Notes: generated from the letters alone by a model not told the origin. 64,000 bases of DNA from JAOZHU01 sp964506435 (GCA_964506435.1 CAZDLK010000002.1:39923-103922), one strand, 5' to 3'. Positions 17,166 to 25,275 are shown, counted from the first letter of the stretch. Translations and numbers: made by a program.

Positions 17166-18521
17166 CTACTTCTCAGTCATAAGCAAACTTTCCGAAGAAT
17201 TCACCACATCTTCAACAAACGTCAGAACTCCATTGAAACCCATCAAAGGCCTCGTGGTCAACAAGGCTTTTTCATGATAAGGAAAAGAAATAGGTATAAA
17301 ACACGGCTGCTTCACATTCAACATCCTCGAAACATATTTCTCTACACTGCTTCCAAATACGAACCTAGGCGCCCTTTCGTTAAGACAATCCATAATTTCA
17401 TATTGGTCAGGACAAACCATAATCGAAGTATCCAGCGAATTAACTCTGACATACCGCTTAATTGCTTCGTAATTGTTTGGCCCCACCTCATTAAGACCAA
17501 TTAAAGCAGGGTACATGCCCAAGTATTCGTAAAAAAAGGCGACAAGCGGCGCTACTTGAGACGAGTCACCGAAGACGCCGAAAGTTGATCCTCTAAGACC
17601 CCTGCCGAGAGGAGAGGTACGCGCAAGAACAGGGTAACACTTCATCCTAACACGTTTTGACTCCAAATCAACGCTTTGGCTGGAAATCTCGAAATAATCA
17701 GCAACTGCTCTCAACCATGTTTCTGTTGGACCCAGCCCAAAGGGTGCGAGAATATTCAAATCCAGATGAGGAATTCCAAATTCTTTTTCAAAGAAAAAGC
17801 CAATCGCAGCACCATATTCTTCCTGAATGACCAAGTTAAGTTCAGCTTGGCTTGCGCGTTCAAGGTTCGCTAAAGATACGTCTGCACAAATAACAGACAC
17901 TACCTTAACACCGAGCAAGGCAAGCATTCGTTTCAACTCTGAAATGTCATTCGCCCAATTATAATGGAAAATTGTTGGACCCACTATGTTGACGCTTTTA
18001 GGCAATTTTTTGGAATTGACCTTAACTACGGTTTCAAGAATTTTAATCGTTGCAGTTTTGAACCCCTCTGCATAAGTTCCAGTAAAGCCAGTGCTATCCA
18101 TTATTGTGGTCTTGGGTTTTAGATTGGAACCGCGAACTATTCTGCCAAGATCTTCACCAATTAATGAAGTACCCGAGTGGTTTATGACTCCGAGTAGTCC
18201 ACAGCGTTTTGTTTCAAGCAAATGAAGCGCTTTCACGAGGTTTTTTTCAGTACCGTAGATAAAATCTCGATCATCAACATAGGTGCAAGCAATTCTACGC
18301 TGATTAAATGGAGATTTGTTTAAGCAATCAGAAGATTCAGTGGAATAAATGAGGGGTGCCTGCAAATCAGTTGTGTAAGTTAAATAGGATTTACAGGATA
18401 GGGGACCAACAAGCACAGTATAAGCTTCGCGAATTCCTTCAAAGGCAGCTATTGCCCCTGCAAGAGAATCCAGTCTATGCGAAGCCTTGGAAGAGGTGCC
18501 CATCATTTCTCCAACCTTCAT
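17166..18521 (-). CDS. Nitrogenase-like NifD/NifK-family subunit (DPOR/COR-like partner)
   Basis: A 451-residue protein of the NifD/K/BchN/B/CfbD superfamily, recognisable from GPLSCKSY near the N-terminus, NQRRIACTYVDDRDFIYG (about 73-90), NHSGTSLIGEDL (about 114-125) and a C-terminal VFGSSVEKYV. Only one cysteine (Cys43) sits at a canonical cluster position; the later Cys-Pro position is replaced by Ser/Gly. With three cysteines on the NifD part of the fusion encoded upstream, the pair could hold one [4Fe-4S] cluster in a 3+1 arrangement, as in chlorophyllide-reducing enzymes. The start is uncertain: ATG 18521, 18506 or 18503, inside the end of the fusion gene (overlap up to 47 bp). It is the last gene of the DOMON-NifHD-NifD operon. 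Not a true nitrogenase: no FeMo-cofactor ligands were recognised. Confidence 0.85.
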   Translation of the reverse strand: MKVGEMMGTSSKASHRLDSLAGAIAAFEGIREAYTVLVGPLSCKSYLTYTTDLQAPLIYSTESSDCLNKSPFNQRRIACTYVDDRDFIYGTEKNLVKALHLLETKRCGLLGVINHSGTSLIGEDLGRIVRGSNLKPKTTIMDSTGFTGTYAEGFKTATIKILETVVKVNSKKLPKSVNIVGPTIFHYNWANDISELKRMLALLGVKVVSVICADVSLANLERASQAELNLVIQEEYGAAIGFFFEKEFGIPHLDLNILAPFGLGPTETWLRAVADYFEISSQSVDLESKRVRMKCYPVLARTSPLGRGLRGSTFGVFGDSSQVAPLVAFFYEYLGMYPALIGLNEVGPNNYEAIKRYVRVNSLDTSIMVCPDQYEIMDCLNERAPRFVFGSSVEKYVSRMLNVKQPCFIPISFPYHEKALLTTRPLMGFNGVLTFVEDVVNSSESLLMTEK

Positions 18522-20706
18522 TGAAAGGAACCTTCAGTTTTGAATACAATTGGCTAGCGTATTCGAGTCCACTGTTGAAACCATAATTGGGATAAATGGG
18601 AAAAGCGCAACACGGAACGCTGTAGCTGAGCCCACTAAGAAGAGGAGGTGCTAGGATAAAATCTGGACGGGTTTTGAGTATAACCTGTTCGCGGTCTTCA
18701 GGCGGAGAATTTTGTTCAATTTCAAATTTTCCGTGATATTTAGTAGACACAGGTGAATCAGTTGAAGAAAGTGTAGAAACGCAAACTTTCGATATTTCCA
18801 CGCCTAAGTCAAGTAGTGTAGAAAGAAGCCAATCAATGTTGTGTGAATTACTAAAAATTAAAGCTTTCTTTCCAGAAAAAAAGTCCTTTAAAGAAGAAAG
18901 CTGCCTCTCATAATCTGAATGCGCAGCACAAATTAATTTTTCAGCCTCAGACTTTTTCCCAAAACGCAAAGCAAGAGCACGAGTAAATTCGGCAGTCTGA
19001 TTAAAAGCAGCAGGAAAAGGCAGCTGGAGAGTCTCCAAATTGAAACGGGTTTTGAAGAGTTCAGGCAATGTTTGACATAGACGCGGTCCATAAGTGAACA
19101 TGAGGTTAACACAAGCTCTCTTAAAGTGCTTTATCTCAGCCAAACTAGTATCTCGAATAAAACGACAGTTCACGTTAATTCCTAAGCCGCTAAATATCTT
19201 TCTTAATTCATCAAAATTTGGTTCACCGAATCGGGCAATCGTTATTTCCCCAACAACATTGACTGAATCATCAAGTGTAGTGACACTATCATCAATCAAG
19301 TTTTCTGCGATTGCCCGATAGGCACCGAGAACGCCATCACCATAATCTCCTTTAATAACACCAGCAGAATCAATGGACAGCACACTTACTCCTTCACTCT
19401 GCAGCTCACTGGCAAGAGAATTAACGTCTTCGCCGATAATTCCAGCGGGACAAGAATTAATGATAAATATAACGGAGGAGGGAAACCTTTTGTAAACTTT
19501 TAGTATTGTCTCTCTTAACTTGCTGGCGCCTCCGAAAATAACATCTTTTTCCCGCATGTTTGTACAAAGAAGATTCGGCAGAGACCTCTCACCAGAACTC
19601 GATTGTGAATTATCAGTCATTTGCGACCAAAATTGAATATACGAGCAACCCTGAGAGGAATGTATTATGGCAACAGCATCTTTAATTTGACCAACAACGG
19701 AAGCCGCACCTGATAAAGAACACCCATGAGCGGGTTTTTCCGACCTTGCTGATGAGTTCCCCTTAATTTTCCCATCTGAAAAAGATGCGGTTCCTTTCGG
19801 CGCTTCTGATTTGAATATACTCGATTGCGGAGACGAATTGCCTGCAAGTTTTTGAACAGAAGCAGAACATTTTATCATCTTCGAATCATAAAGATACTCA
19901 TGAAGAAAATGATCCAACTCTTCATCTGAAAGAGGTTTTGGCACAACAGGAGTATGTTTACGCTCAACATGATCCGCGATGGACCTGAAAACATCTGCTA
20001 TGTCAGATTCTGGAGTGTACTGCATTATTGGTTTAGATGCAAGCTCGGCCTGAACAACAAGCTCGCTTCGTGGAACGAACGCAACCAGCTCCGTGCCAAT
20101 TAATCTTGCAAAAGCAGTGATGACTTCCCTTTCGTTCTTCGTCCCCCGCTCATTGCCAATGACCCCTCCAAGCTTGCCATGAGAAGTAGAAAAACGCTTC
20201 AAACCCTTAGCTATATTGTTAGCCGCATAAAGAGAGGCAATCTCCCCGGAAGAAACAATGTACACCTCATCTGCGTACCCCTCACGCATAGGCACGGAAA
20301 AACCGCCACAAACCACATCGCCTAAAACATCAAAAAACACATAATCAAACTGTCCAGTATCCAACCCCTGCTCCTTGAGCAATTGCAACATCTGAATAAT
20401 ACCTCTCCCAGCGCATCCAACACCAGGTTCTGGACCGCCGCTCTCGATACACTTGATTCCGCAGTACCCCGTTAACATGACGGAGTCAAGCGAAACAGAA
20501 CCAATACGATTAAGTTGCTCTAAAACGGTTTTCTGCGTGAACCCGCCCAAGAGTAATCGAGTGGAATCATGCTTGGGATCACAGCCTATTTGCAAGAGCT
20601 TCTTCCCGTTGACCGCCAAAGCAGCTACAACATTTGATAGAATAGTGGATTTTCCAATTCCGCCTTTACCGTAAAATGCAATACCCTTCACCTGGCAGTC
20701 CACCAA
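18475..20706 (-). CDS. NifH-NifD-like fusion: reductase fused to catalytic subunit
   Basis: A 743-residue natural fusion. Residues 1-275 are a complete NifH/BchL-type iron protein: P-loop GKGGIGKST (13-21), GCDPKHDST (41-49), and [4Fe-4S] ligands Cys98 (GVGCAGRG) and Cys133 (GDVVCGGF). A Ser/Lys linker (about 280-325) leads to a NifD/BchN-like domain with cluster-type cysteines Cys329 (HGCSLSG), Cys354 (SQGCSY) and Cys419 (NSCPAGIIGEDV). The iron protein normally is a separate, dissociating electron donor, so the fusion is unusual. The gene starts 5 bp after a DOMON-like gene and overlaps the second subunit gene. Role: ATP-driven two-electron reduction, most likely of a tetrapyrrole ring given the neighbouring chelatase, importer and CbiZ; the substrate is inferred, not shown. 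Confidence 0.9.
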   Translation of the reverse strand: MVDCQVKGIAFYGKGGIGKSTILSNVVAALAVNGKKLLQIGCDPKHDSTRLLLGGFTQKTVLEQLNRIGSVSLDSVMLTGYCGIKCIESGGPEPGVGCAGRGIIQMLQLLKEQGLDTGQFDYVFFDVLGDVVCGGFSVPMREGYADEVYIVSSGEIASLYAANNIAKGLKRFSTSHGKLGGVIGNERGTKNEREVITAFARLIGTELVAFVPRSELVVQAELASKPIMQYTPESDIADVFRSIADHVERKHTPVVPKPLSDEELDHFLHEYLYDSKMIKCSASVQKLAGNSSPQSSIFKSEAPKGTASFSDGKIKGNSSARSEKPAHGCSLSGAASVVGQIKDAVAIIHSSQGCSYIQFWSQMTDNSQSSSGERSLPNLLCTNMREKDVIFGGASKLRETILKVYKRFPSSVIFIINSCPAGIIGEDVNSLASELQSEGVSVLSIDSAGVIKGDYGDGVLGAYRAIAENLIDDSVTTLDDSVNVVGEITIARFGEPNFDELRKIFSGLGINVNCRFIRDTSLAEIKHFKRACVNLMFTYGPRLCQTLPELFKTRFNLETLQLPFPAAFNQTAEFTRALALRFGKKSEAEKLICAAHSDYERQLSSLKDFFSGKKALIFSNSHNIDWLLSTLLDLGVEISKVCVSTLSSTDSPVSTKYHGKFEIEQNSPPEDREQVILKTRPDFILAPPLLSGLSYSVPCCAFPIYPNYGFNSGLEYASQLYSKLKVPFNEGWRNDGHLFQGFA

Positions 20707-20711
20707 GATTG

Positions 20712-21470
20712 TTATGTTTGCGTGGGTTTTGCGGTGATTTTTCTGTTGAGAACAACCGTAGAGGTTGTCGTGGCAACTAAGAGTACGGCAAAAAGTAAAC
20801 CTGAAAATTCCGGTATCGTATCTACTGAATTAATGAATATTGTTCTTGCTGTTAATGATCCGTCGTCATGGCTTACACTGCCACCGCTGGATCCGTAGTC
20901 GTTAGAATTCCACATGATTATCAAAGAGTAAGTGCTGTCTACAGTCCACTCGATATCTTTTCCATCAGAATCTCCACTGCTAAGTGGCTTTTTTAACTCG
21001 ACAGTTACAACGTTTGAGGCGTTTACAGTCATTGCGCCTGTTCCGTCCTGCGAATCATCAACGGTAACAGCTGCGATACCATTGAAGAATATGTCACGAT
21101 AACCGTTTGCGGCGTAGCTGTCATGTCCAAAAATGGCTCCATCCGTGTTCGCAACCATGCAGGCAGTTCTGCCCAACTGGAAGCAAACCCATGGATTATC
21201 TGAGTCTGCTGTGAACCTGACCGCTATGTACAGGTAGGCGCCGGCATGTTTCGTCCAAACGTCAGCTGTTCCCTGCGGGTCAATTGCAACATTTGTATAG
21301 TAGCCTGCGTCATCCCACTCGCTTCCGATGACGCCGTCAATTTCGCTATCGCTTATTTGGTTGCCTAAGAAAGCGGTGAAATCGGATTCAGCGGAAACGC
21401 GCTGTATTGCCGCGCATGTAACTATTAAAAATCCCAGCAGTGATATTGAAATTAAGTTTAGTTTTTTCAT
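20712..21470 (-). CDS. Secreted DOMON/CBM9-like ligand-binding protein with C-terminal anchor
   Basis: A 252-residue protein: signal peptide (1-27), a beta-sandwich of the DOMON-like / family-9 carbohydrate-binding type (IDGVIGSEWDDA at about 44-55, AYLYIAVRFTAD, DGAIFGHDSY, NVVTVELKKPLSSGD) and a C-terminal IPEFSGLLFAVLL membrane anchor. Related domains bind haem (ethylbenzene-dehydrogenase gamma type) or sugars. As the first gene of the nitrogenase-like operon, 5 bp from the fusion gene, it is a candidate surface receptor for haem or another tetrapyrrole; sugar binding cannot be excluded. Confidence 0.75.
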   Translation of the reverse strand: MKKLNLISISLLGFLIVTCAAIQRVSAESDFTAFLGNQISDSEIDGVIGSEWDDAGYYTNVAIDPQGTADVWTKHAGAYLYIAVRFTADSDNPWVCFQLGRTACMVANTDGAIFGHDSYAANGYRDIFFNGIAAVTVDDSQDGTGAMTVNASNVVTVELKKPLSSGDSDGKDIEWTVDSTYSLIIMWNSNDYGSSGGSVSHDDGSLTARTIFINSVDTIPEFSGLLFAVLLVATTTSTVVLNRKITAKPTQT

Positions 21471-21512
21471 GTTTGCTACTTCCCGAAACTATTCCGACTT
21501 TGGTGATTAGGT

Positions 21513-21652
21513 TGCATCAACGTGTTTGTCATCTCAGTTCCCAACTCCTCACTTAGGATGGATTATCCAGCCGTTTATATAAAAATTGCTTTAACTAAAG
21601 TTAACTTCAAGTTGAATACGAAAGAAGCCACTTGGACACGAACTGCCCCAGA
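21513..21652 (-). promoter_or_regulatory. Promoter block B of the tetrapyrrole locus
   Basis: Matches block A element by element: TTCAACTTGAA dyad (21606-21616), AAGTTAACTT dyad (21598-21607), TATA box TTTATATAAA (about 21574-21583) and GGATAATCCATCC (21556-21568). It drives the DOMON-NifHD-NifD operon with a leader of about 80 nt. Conservation extends upstream through the CGAACTGCC region to about 21652, where the divergent padR operator begins. Confidence 0.75.
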
Positions 21653-21668
21653 ACAGCAAAATTTATTA

Positions 21669-21703
21669 GCGATATCTGTTATTCGATATCTATTAGGCGA
21701 TAT
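21669..21703 (+). promoter_or_regulatory. Repeated GATATC operator and promoter of padR
   Basis: Three near-copies of CGATATCT/CGATATTG spaced 14-15 bp lie directly before the padR start, next to a TATA-like ATTTATTAG (21661-21669). PadR repressors commonly bind ATATC/GATAT dyads, so autorepression is likely. Confidence 0.6.
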
Positions 21704-21705
21704 TG

Positions 21706-22179
21706 ATGTGGGAAAACTATGGACACCACCCAGGACATGAAATAAAGCATCATCCTAGGCGGGGAAGCCTCAGAATATGGGTGCTTGCAATACTACAGCA
21801 ATCACCACGAAATGGCGCTGAAATAACAGATCAAATTGAATTAGCAAGTCGAGGCTGGTGGAGACCGTCACCTGGCTCAATTTACCCATTGCTGGACACG
21901 TTACAAAAGGAGGGAAGCGTCAGCAGGCGCGAGGACGGAAGATACGAAATCACGGAAAAAGGCAGAAACGAGTACGAGTGGCCGTGCGGAACGCCATCGA
22001 GGCAACCGCGGTCCGTAGCGGATATAATAGCAGAAATGAACAGTTACATTTCGTATCTTGAAGACGTGAAACAAACGGATGCTTCCAAAATTGCGCCCAA
22101 CACTGATAAGCTTAAACTGTTAAGAGACCGACTGACAGCCTTCTTAGACTCGCTTAATACAACAACCGAAACAACCTGA
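21706..22179 (+). CDS. PadR-family transcriptional repressor
   Basis: A 157-residue protein with the PadR winged helix (GSLRIWVLAILQQSPRNGAEITDQIE, in part; then PGSIYPLLDTLQKEGSVSRREDGRYEITEKG) and a C-terminal helical dimerisation region (about 110-157). ATG 21706 is preferred to TTG 21703. It is followed 84 bp later by a two-gene ABC exporter, the usual target of PadR-type regulators that sense toxic compounds. Confidence 0.88.
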   Translation: MWENYGHHPGHEIKHHPRRGSLRIWVLAILQQSPRNGAEITDQIELASRGWWRPSPGSIYPLLDTLQKEGSVSRREDGRYEITEKGRNEYEWPCGTPSRQPRSVADIIAEMNSYISYLEDVKQTDASKIAPNTDKLKLLRDRLTAFLDSLNTTTETT

Positions 22180-22263
22180 GCAAAAAACACGCACCATTAA
22201 TTTCTTAGCCAAACAAAACCACTGCTGACTTGCATCACGTACCAGCCAAGCTGCCTGAGTGAC

Positions 22264-23376
22264 ATGAACTACGCCATTGAAACCGTTAACCTTGTGAAGA
22301 GATACCCCACTGCCTCGAAAAAACAGGATTCAAGGGATGTTGGCTACCGTCACGCTGCACCAAGAACTGTAGGCGGGTTCAATGCCATAATGGACGCTAT
22401 CAAAGGTCCCACGGGACCGTTTATAGAGGCACTCAAAGGCGTCAACCTCAAAATCAGAGAAGGAGAAATCTTCGGCATACTTGGCCCAAACGGCGCGGGA
22501 AAAACAACCTTAATCAAAATCCTCTGTACACTCGTAATCCACGACGAGGGAGAGGTTTACGTCAACGGCTTCAACCCTGAAAAGGAGCCGGGCGAAGTCC
22601 TAAAAAATCTACAAGCCGTTCTGCCAGAGAGTCGTGGATTCAACTGGAGGCTAACTGGTCGCCAAAACCTAGAGTTCTACGCTCTCCTTTATGGCCTCAG
22701 CGACGACGAGGCAGAAGAGAGAATACGCTTTCTACTCAACATCACCAACCTCACAGACAGAGCGGATGACGGCTACCAACGGTACTCAACAGGGATGCAA
22801 CGGAAGCTACTTCTCTGCAGAGCGCTCCTCAGAAACACACCCATCATCCTCTTCGACGAGCCAACAGCTGGTTTAGACCCCAATTCCGCCGACGAGTTCC
22901 GGAGGATGATTGAGAGGCTCGTAAAAGAAGAGGAAAAAACGATTCTTATGAGCACCCATAACCTTCAAGAGGCACAAGGACTCTGCAACAGACTCGCAAT
23001 CATTGAAAAAGGCAACGTGGTAGCCTCAGGCACACCAGATGATGTAAGGCACCTCGTCATAGAGGACAGTTTTTTCAAAGTAGCCTTTGCTGGCGCCTCA
23101 TTAGAAGCAAAGGAGGAGAATCTCATCAGGAATCTTGAGGCGATAGAGGGCATCCACGGCGTATTCGCCGAAGTCGACAAAGCGAAAAGACTCCACGGAC
23201 TGAAAATTAGAGCCGAGAAGGACATGGACCTTGCTGGAATACTTGCACTGCTGGCAGAGAGCGGTCTCAGAATTAAGGCAGTTGTCACTGAAGAGCCGAC
23301 TCTTGAGGAAGCGTTCAAGGCCATCACCAGCAGTGGTAGGAAACCGCTGCACACCCATGGAGAGGGAGGAAGCTAA
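22264..23376 (+). CDS. ABC exporter ATP-binding protein
   Basis: A 370-residue ATPase of the multidrug/ABC-2 class with Walker A GPNGAGKTT (about 77-85), signature YSTGMQRK in place of LSGGQ, Walker B IILFDEPTAGLDP and H-loop STHNLQEAQ. An extra segment of about 30 residues lies between the first strand and the P-loop (KKQDSRDVGYRHAAPRTVGG). The C-terminal 90 residues are the usual exporter tail. It overlaps no gene but is 2 bp from its permease gene. Confidence 0.9.
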   Translation: MNYAIETVNLVKRYPTASKKQDSRDVGYRHAAPRTVGGFNAIMDAIKGPTGPFIEALKGVNLKIREGEIFGILGPNGAGKTTLIKILCTLVIHDEGEVYVNGFNPEKEPGEVLKNLQAVLPESRGFNWRLTGRQNLEFYALLYGLSDDEAEERIRFLLNITNLTDRADDGYQRYSTGMQRKLLLCRALLRNTPIILFDEPTAGLDPNSADEFRRMIERLVKEEEKTILMSTHNLQEAQGLCNRLAIIEKGNVVASGTPDDVRHLVIEDSFFKVAFAGASLEAKEENLIRNLEAIEGIHGVFAEVDKAKRLHGLKIRAEKDMDLAGILALLAESGLRIKAVVTEEPTLEEAFKAITSSGRKPLHTHGEGGS

Positions 23377-23378
23377 CC

Positions 23379-24194
23379 GTGAAGATACCATTGGCTGTCA
23401 AGCAGATTTTGGCATTCACGAAACGGGACTTTCTTAGCTGGACAACATACCGAACAGCAGCGATAACTCAGGTCGTTGGCGTCTTGATAGGTGTTTTTAG
23501 CTGGGGCATAAGTGCTGCCTACGTTCAGAGACCCGTACAGGAGATGTACGGAAGCGATTACATTTCTTTCCTTTTAGTCGGAATGGCGGTAAGCAACCTA
23601 ATTATGCCACTCGTTCTGGGTGTACAGAACCAACTCAACCCATGGACGCTTGAAACCATACTAATGACCAGCGTCCGCACACCAATTTTTGTGCTTGGAA
23701 ATATCATGTGGACATACATATTCTCAGCCCTCAGCTTCATACCGTACCTCCTAATAGGCACCACCTTCTTCCACGCAACAATCAAGCCAAACCTAGTGGC
23801 GGTAGCTATGGCCCTCATCATTTCTGCAGCCATTATGATGGGACTTTCTATGATTTCAAATGGGCTTAGAATACTCACGAAATCAACGGATCCAATAACT
23901 TGGGCCATAAACATCCTCCAAAGCCTTTTCGCAGGCGTAGCCTTCCCAGTAATCTATCTTGACACCATTCTCTTCCAAGGCGCCTCGATAATCTCGTGGT
24001 TCCTACCCCAGACATGGGTATATCACCTCTGCAGACTATCAATGCTAACAAACCCATCACTCACGGACCCATCAGTCATCATCACATTTCTGCTAGGAGC
24101 CCTATTTGCAGCTGTGCTGCTCCCTCTCGGCTACAAGGTTTTCTGGTGGGGCGTAAACAGGTCAAAACGGGAGGGCACATTAGGTTGGTACTAG
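23379..24194 (+). CDS. ABC-2 type exporter permease
   Basis: A 271-residue protein with about six membrane helices and the ABC-2 permease layout (long first loop after FTKRDFLSWTTYRTAAITQ, in part). GTG 23379 start, 2 bp after the ATPase. With the PadR regulator it forms a likely drug or metabolite efflux unit; substrate unknown. Confidence 0.85.
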   Translation: MKIPLAVKQILAFTKRDFLSWTTYRTAAITQVVGVLIGVFSWGISAAYVQRPVQEMYGSDYISFLLVGMAVSNLIMPLVLGVQNQLNPWTLETILMTSVRTPIFVLGNIMWTYIFSALSFIPYLLIGTTFFHATIKPNLVAVAMALIISAAIMMGLSMISNGLRILTKSTDPITWAINILQSLFAGVAFPVIYLDTILFQGASIISWFLPQTWVYHLCRLSMLTNPSLTDPSVIITFLLGALFAAVLLPLGYKVFWWGVNRSKREGTLGWY

Positions 24195-24338
24195 CCATAA
24201 AAAACGCGTGTGCCCTTCCAAAGGCTTATTCGCCTGAATTTTCAAGCTATCGTGTTGTACCTTAGGGAGAAATCACTGGGCAGTAATAATGACACAGCAT
24301 CAAACCAGAGATATACCGCTAAAAGGTTAAAGCAACGT

Positions 24339-24402
24339 ACCAAAAGCCTTAAGCGCGGATTTTGGCGATTTCTCCCGCGTGAACTTTCCCTCTTTTTTCT
24401 TC
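24339..24402 (+). other. Copy B of the dispersed ~65-bp element
   Basis: In the gene-free stretch 24195-24551. It shares TACCAAAAGCCTTAA and GATTTCTCCCGC with 8241-8305 and the following C/T-rich tract; its internal dyad is CCAAAA-N14-TTTTGG. The promoter-like first motif also occurs a third time at about 24640-24654. Nothing else is evident in the gap apart from a TATA-like AAATTTAT (24473-24480) before the SSB gene. Confidence 0.4.
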
Positions 24403-24551
24403 CCTCTTCTTTATGAGAGCATTACTACGAGAACATGCAAATAATAGATTTGACGAAAACTTGCAATAAAGCAAATTTATTTGGAACAGCTATAAGTCTT
24501 CAGAGGTAGAAGAAGCAAAGAATCTAGGGGAAGCAGGTTTTCAGAAATTCG

Positions 24552-25235
24552 ATGAGTTCAACGGCATCCACCTATATCGAAAACCCAAGAGGTTCGTTAA
24601 TCTTGCTATTTGAGAATATACCACTTAAAGGTGAAATAAACATACCAAAAGCCTTAAGTGTTGCAGCAAATACTTGTGTGGTGTCTAAAAAAATAGGTGT
24701 TGAATTAGGTTTGGCAGTTGAAGGATTTTTCGAAAACAAACGACAACCAGTGGAAGCAAAAGTCGGCGAATTAACCCCCGCATCAAAAGCAGTCAACGTC
24801 ACAGCGAAAGTTGTTTCTAAAAGCGAAATCAGAGAAGTACCAATGGGAAGAGACGGTTCAGCGCACCGCGTATGCGACGCATTAGTCGGCGACGAAACAG
24901 GCTGCATTTACTTGACTTTGTGGGATGACAACATTGAAAAAGTAAACGAAGGCGACACAATACGCGTTGAGAACGGTTACGTAACGTTGTTTAAGGGCAA
25001 CATGCGCCTTAACATCGGCAAATACGGCAAAATGGAGCCTGCAGCCGCAGCATTCGAGGGCGAAGTTAACACTGAAAACAACGTGTCCAGCAAAACGTAC
25101 GAGCAGGAAAGGCGCCCATTCAGGAGAGGCGGACGCGGATTCGGCGGCGGTGGCGGCTACGGCGGCAGAGACAGACGCGGCGGCGGTTTCAGAGACCGCA
25201 GAGGCGGCGGCGGATACAGGCGTAGTTCGTATTAA
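24552..25235 (+). CDS. ssb: Single-stranded DNA-binding protein with RGG tail
   Basis: An OB-fold protein like the crenarchaeal SSB: the OB domain runs from VGELTPASKAVNVTAKVVSK to VTLFKGNMRLNIGKYG (about 71-158), followed by an acidic-to-Gly/Arg tail (about 180-227) with repeated RGG and GGGG motifs. Family members usually begin just before the OB fold; here GTG 24750 would give a standard product of about 161 residues, whereas ATG 24552 adds 66 hydrophobic-to-basic residues I cannot assign. A TACCAAAAGCCTTAA promoter-like motif lies about 95 bp before GTG 24750, so the short form may be the real product. A T-rich terminator-like tract follows at about 25253-25270. Confidence 0.8.
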   Translation: MSSTASTYIENPRGSLILLFENIPLKGEINIPKALSVAANTCVVSKKIGVELGLAVEGFFENKRQPVEAKVGELTPASKAVNVTAKVVSKSEIREVPMGRDGSAHRVCDALVGDETGCIYLTLWDDNIEKVNEGDTIRVENGYVTLFKGNMRLNIGKYGKMEPAAAAFEGEVNTENNVSSKTYEQERRPFRRGGRGFGGGGGYGGRDRRGGGFRDRRGGGGYRRSSY

Positions 25236-25251
25236 GCCTCAGTTAGAATCA

Positions 25252-25275
25252 ACCTTTTTTTCCGTTTTTTATACC
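25252..25275 (+). terminator. T-rich terminator behind ssb
   Basis: Two runs of T (CTTTTTTTCCGTTTTTT) directly follow the ssb stop codon, as expected for archaeal intrinsic termination. The remaining gap to 25525 shows only a possible leftward TATA-like motif near 25418-25430. Confidence 0.5.

Noticed and set aside
17166..20706. True nitrogenase (nitrogen fixation) genes
   Set aside because: No separate NifK or NifEN/NifB, an incomplete P-cluster cysteine set, and neighbours for tetrapyrrole handling.
17166..20706. CfbC/CfbD (coenzyme F430 synthesis)
   Set aside because: CfbD is a single, shorter chain and the genes sit with other cfb genes; here there are two different NifD/K-like chains, a fused reductase and no cfbA/B/E.
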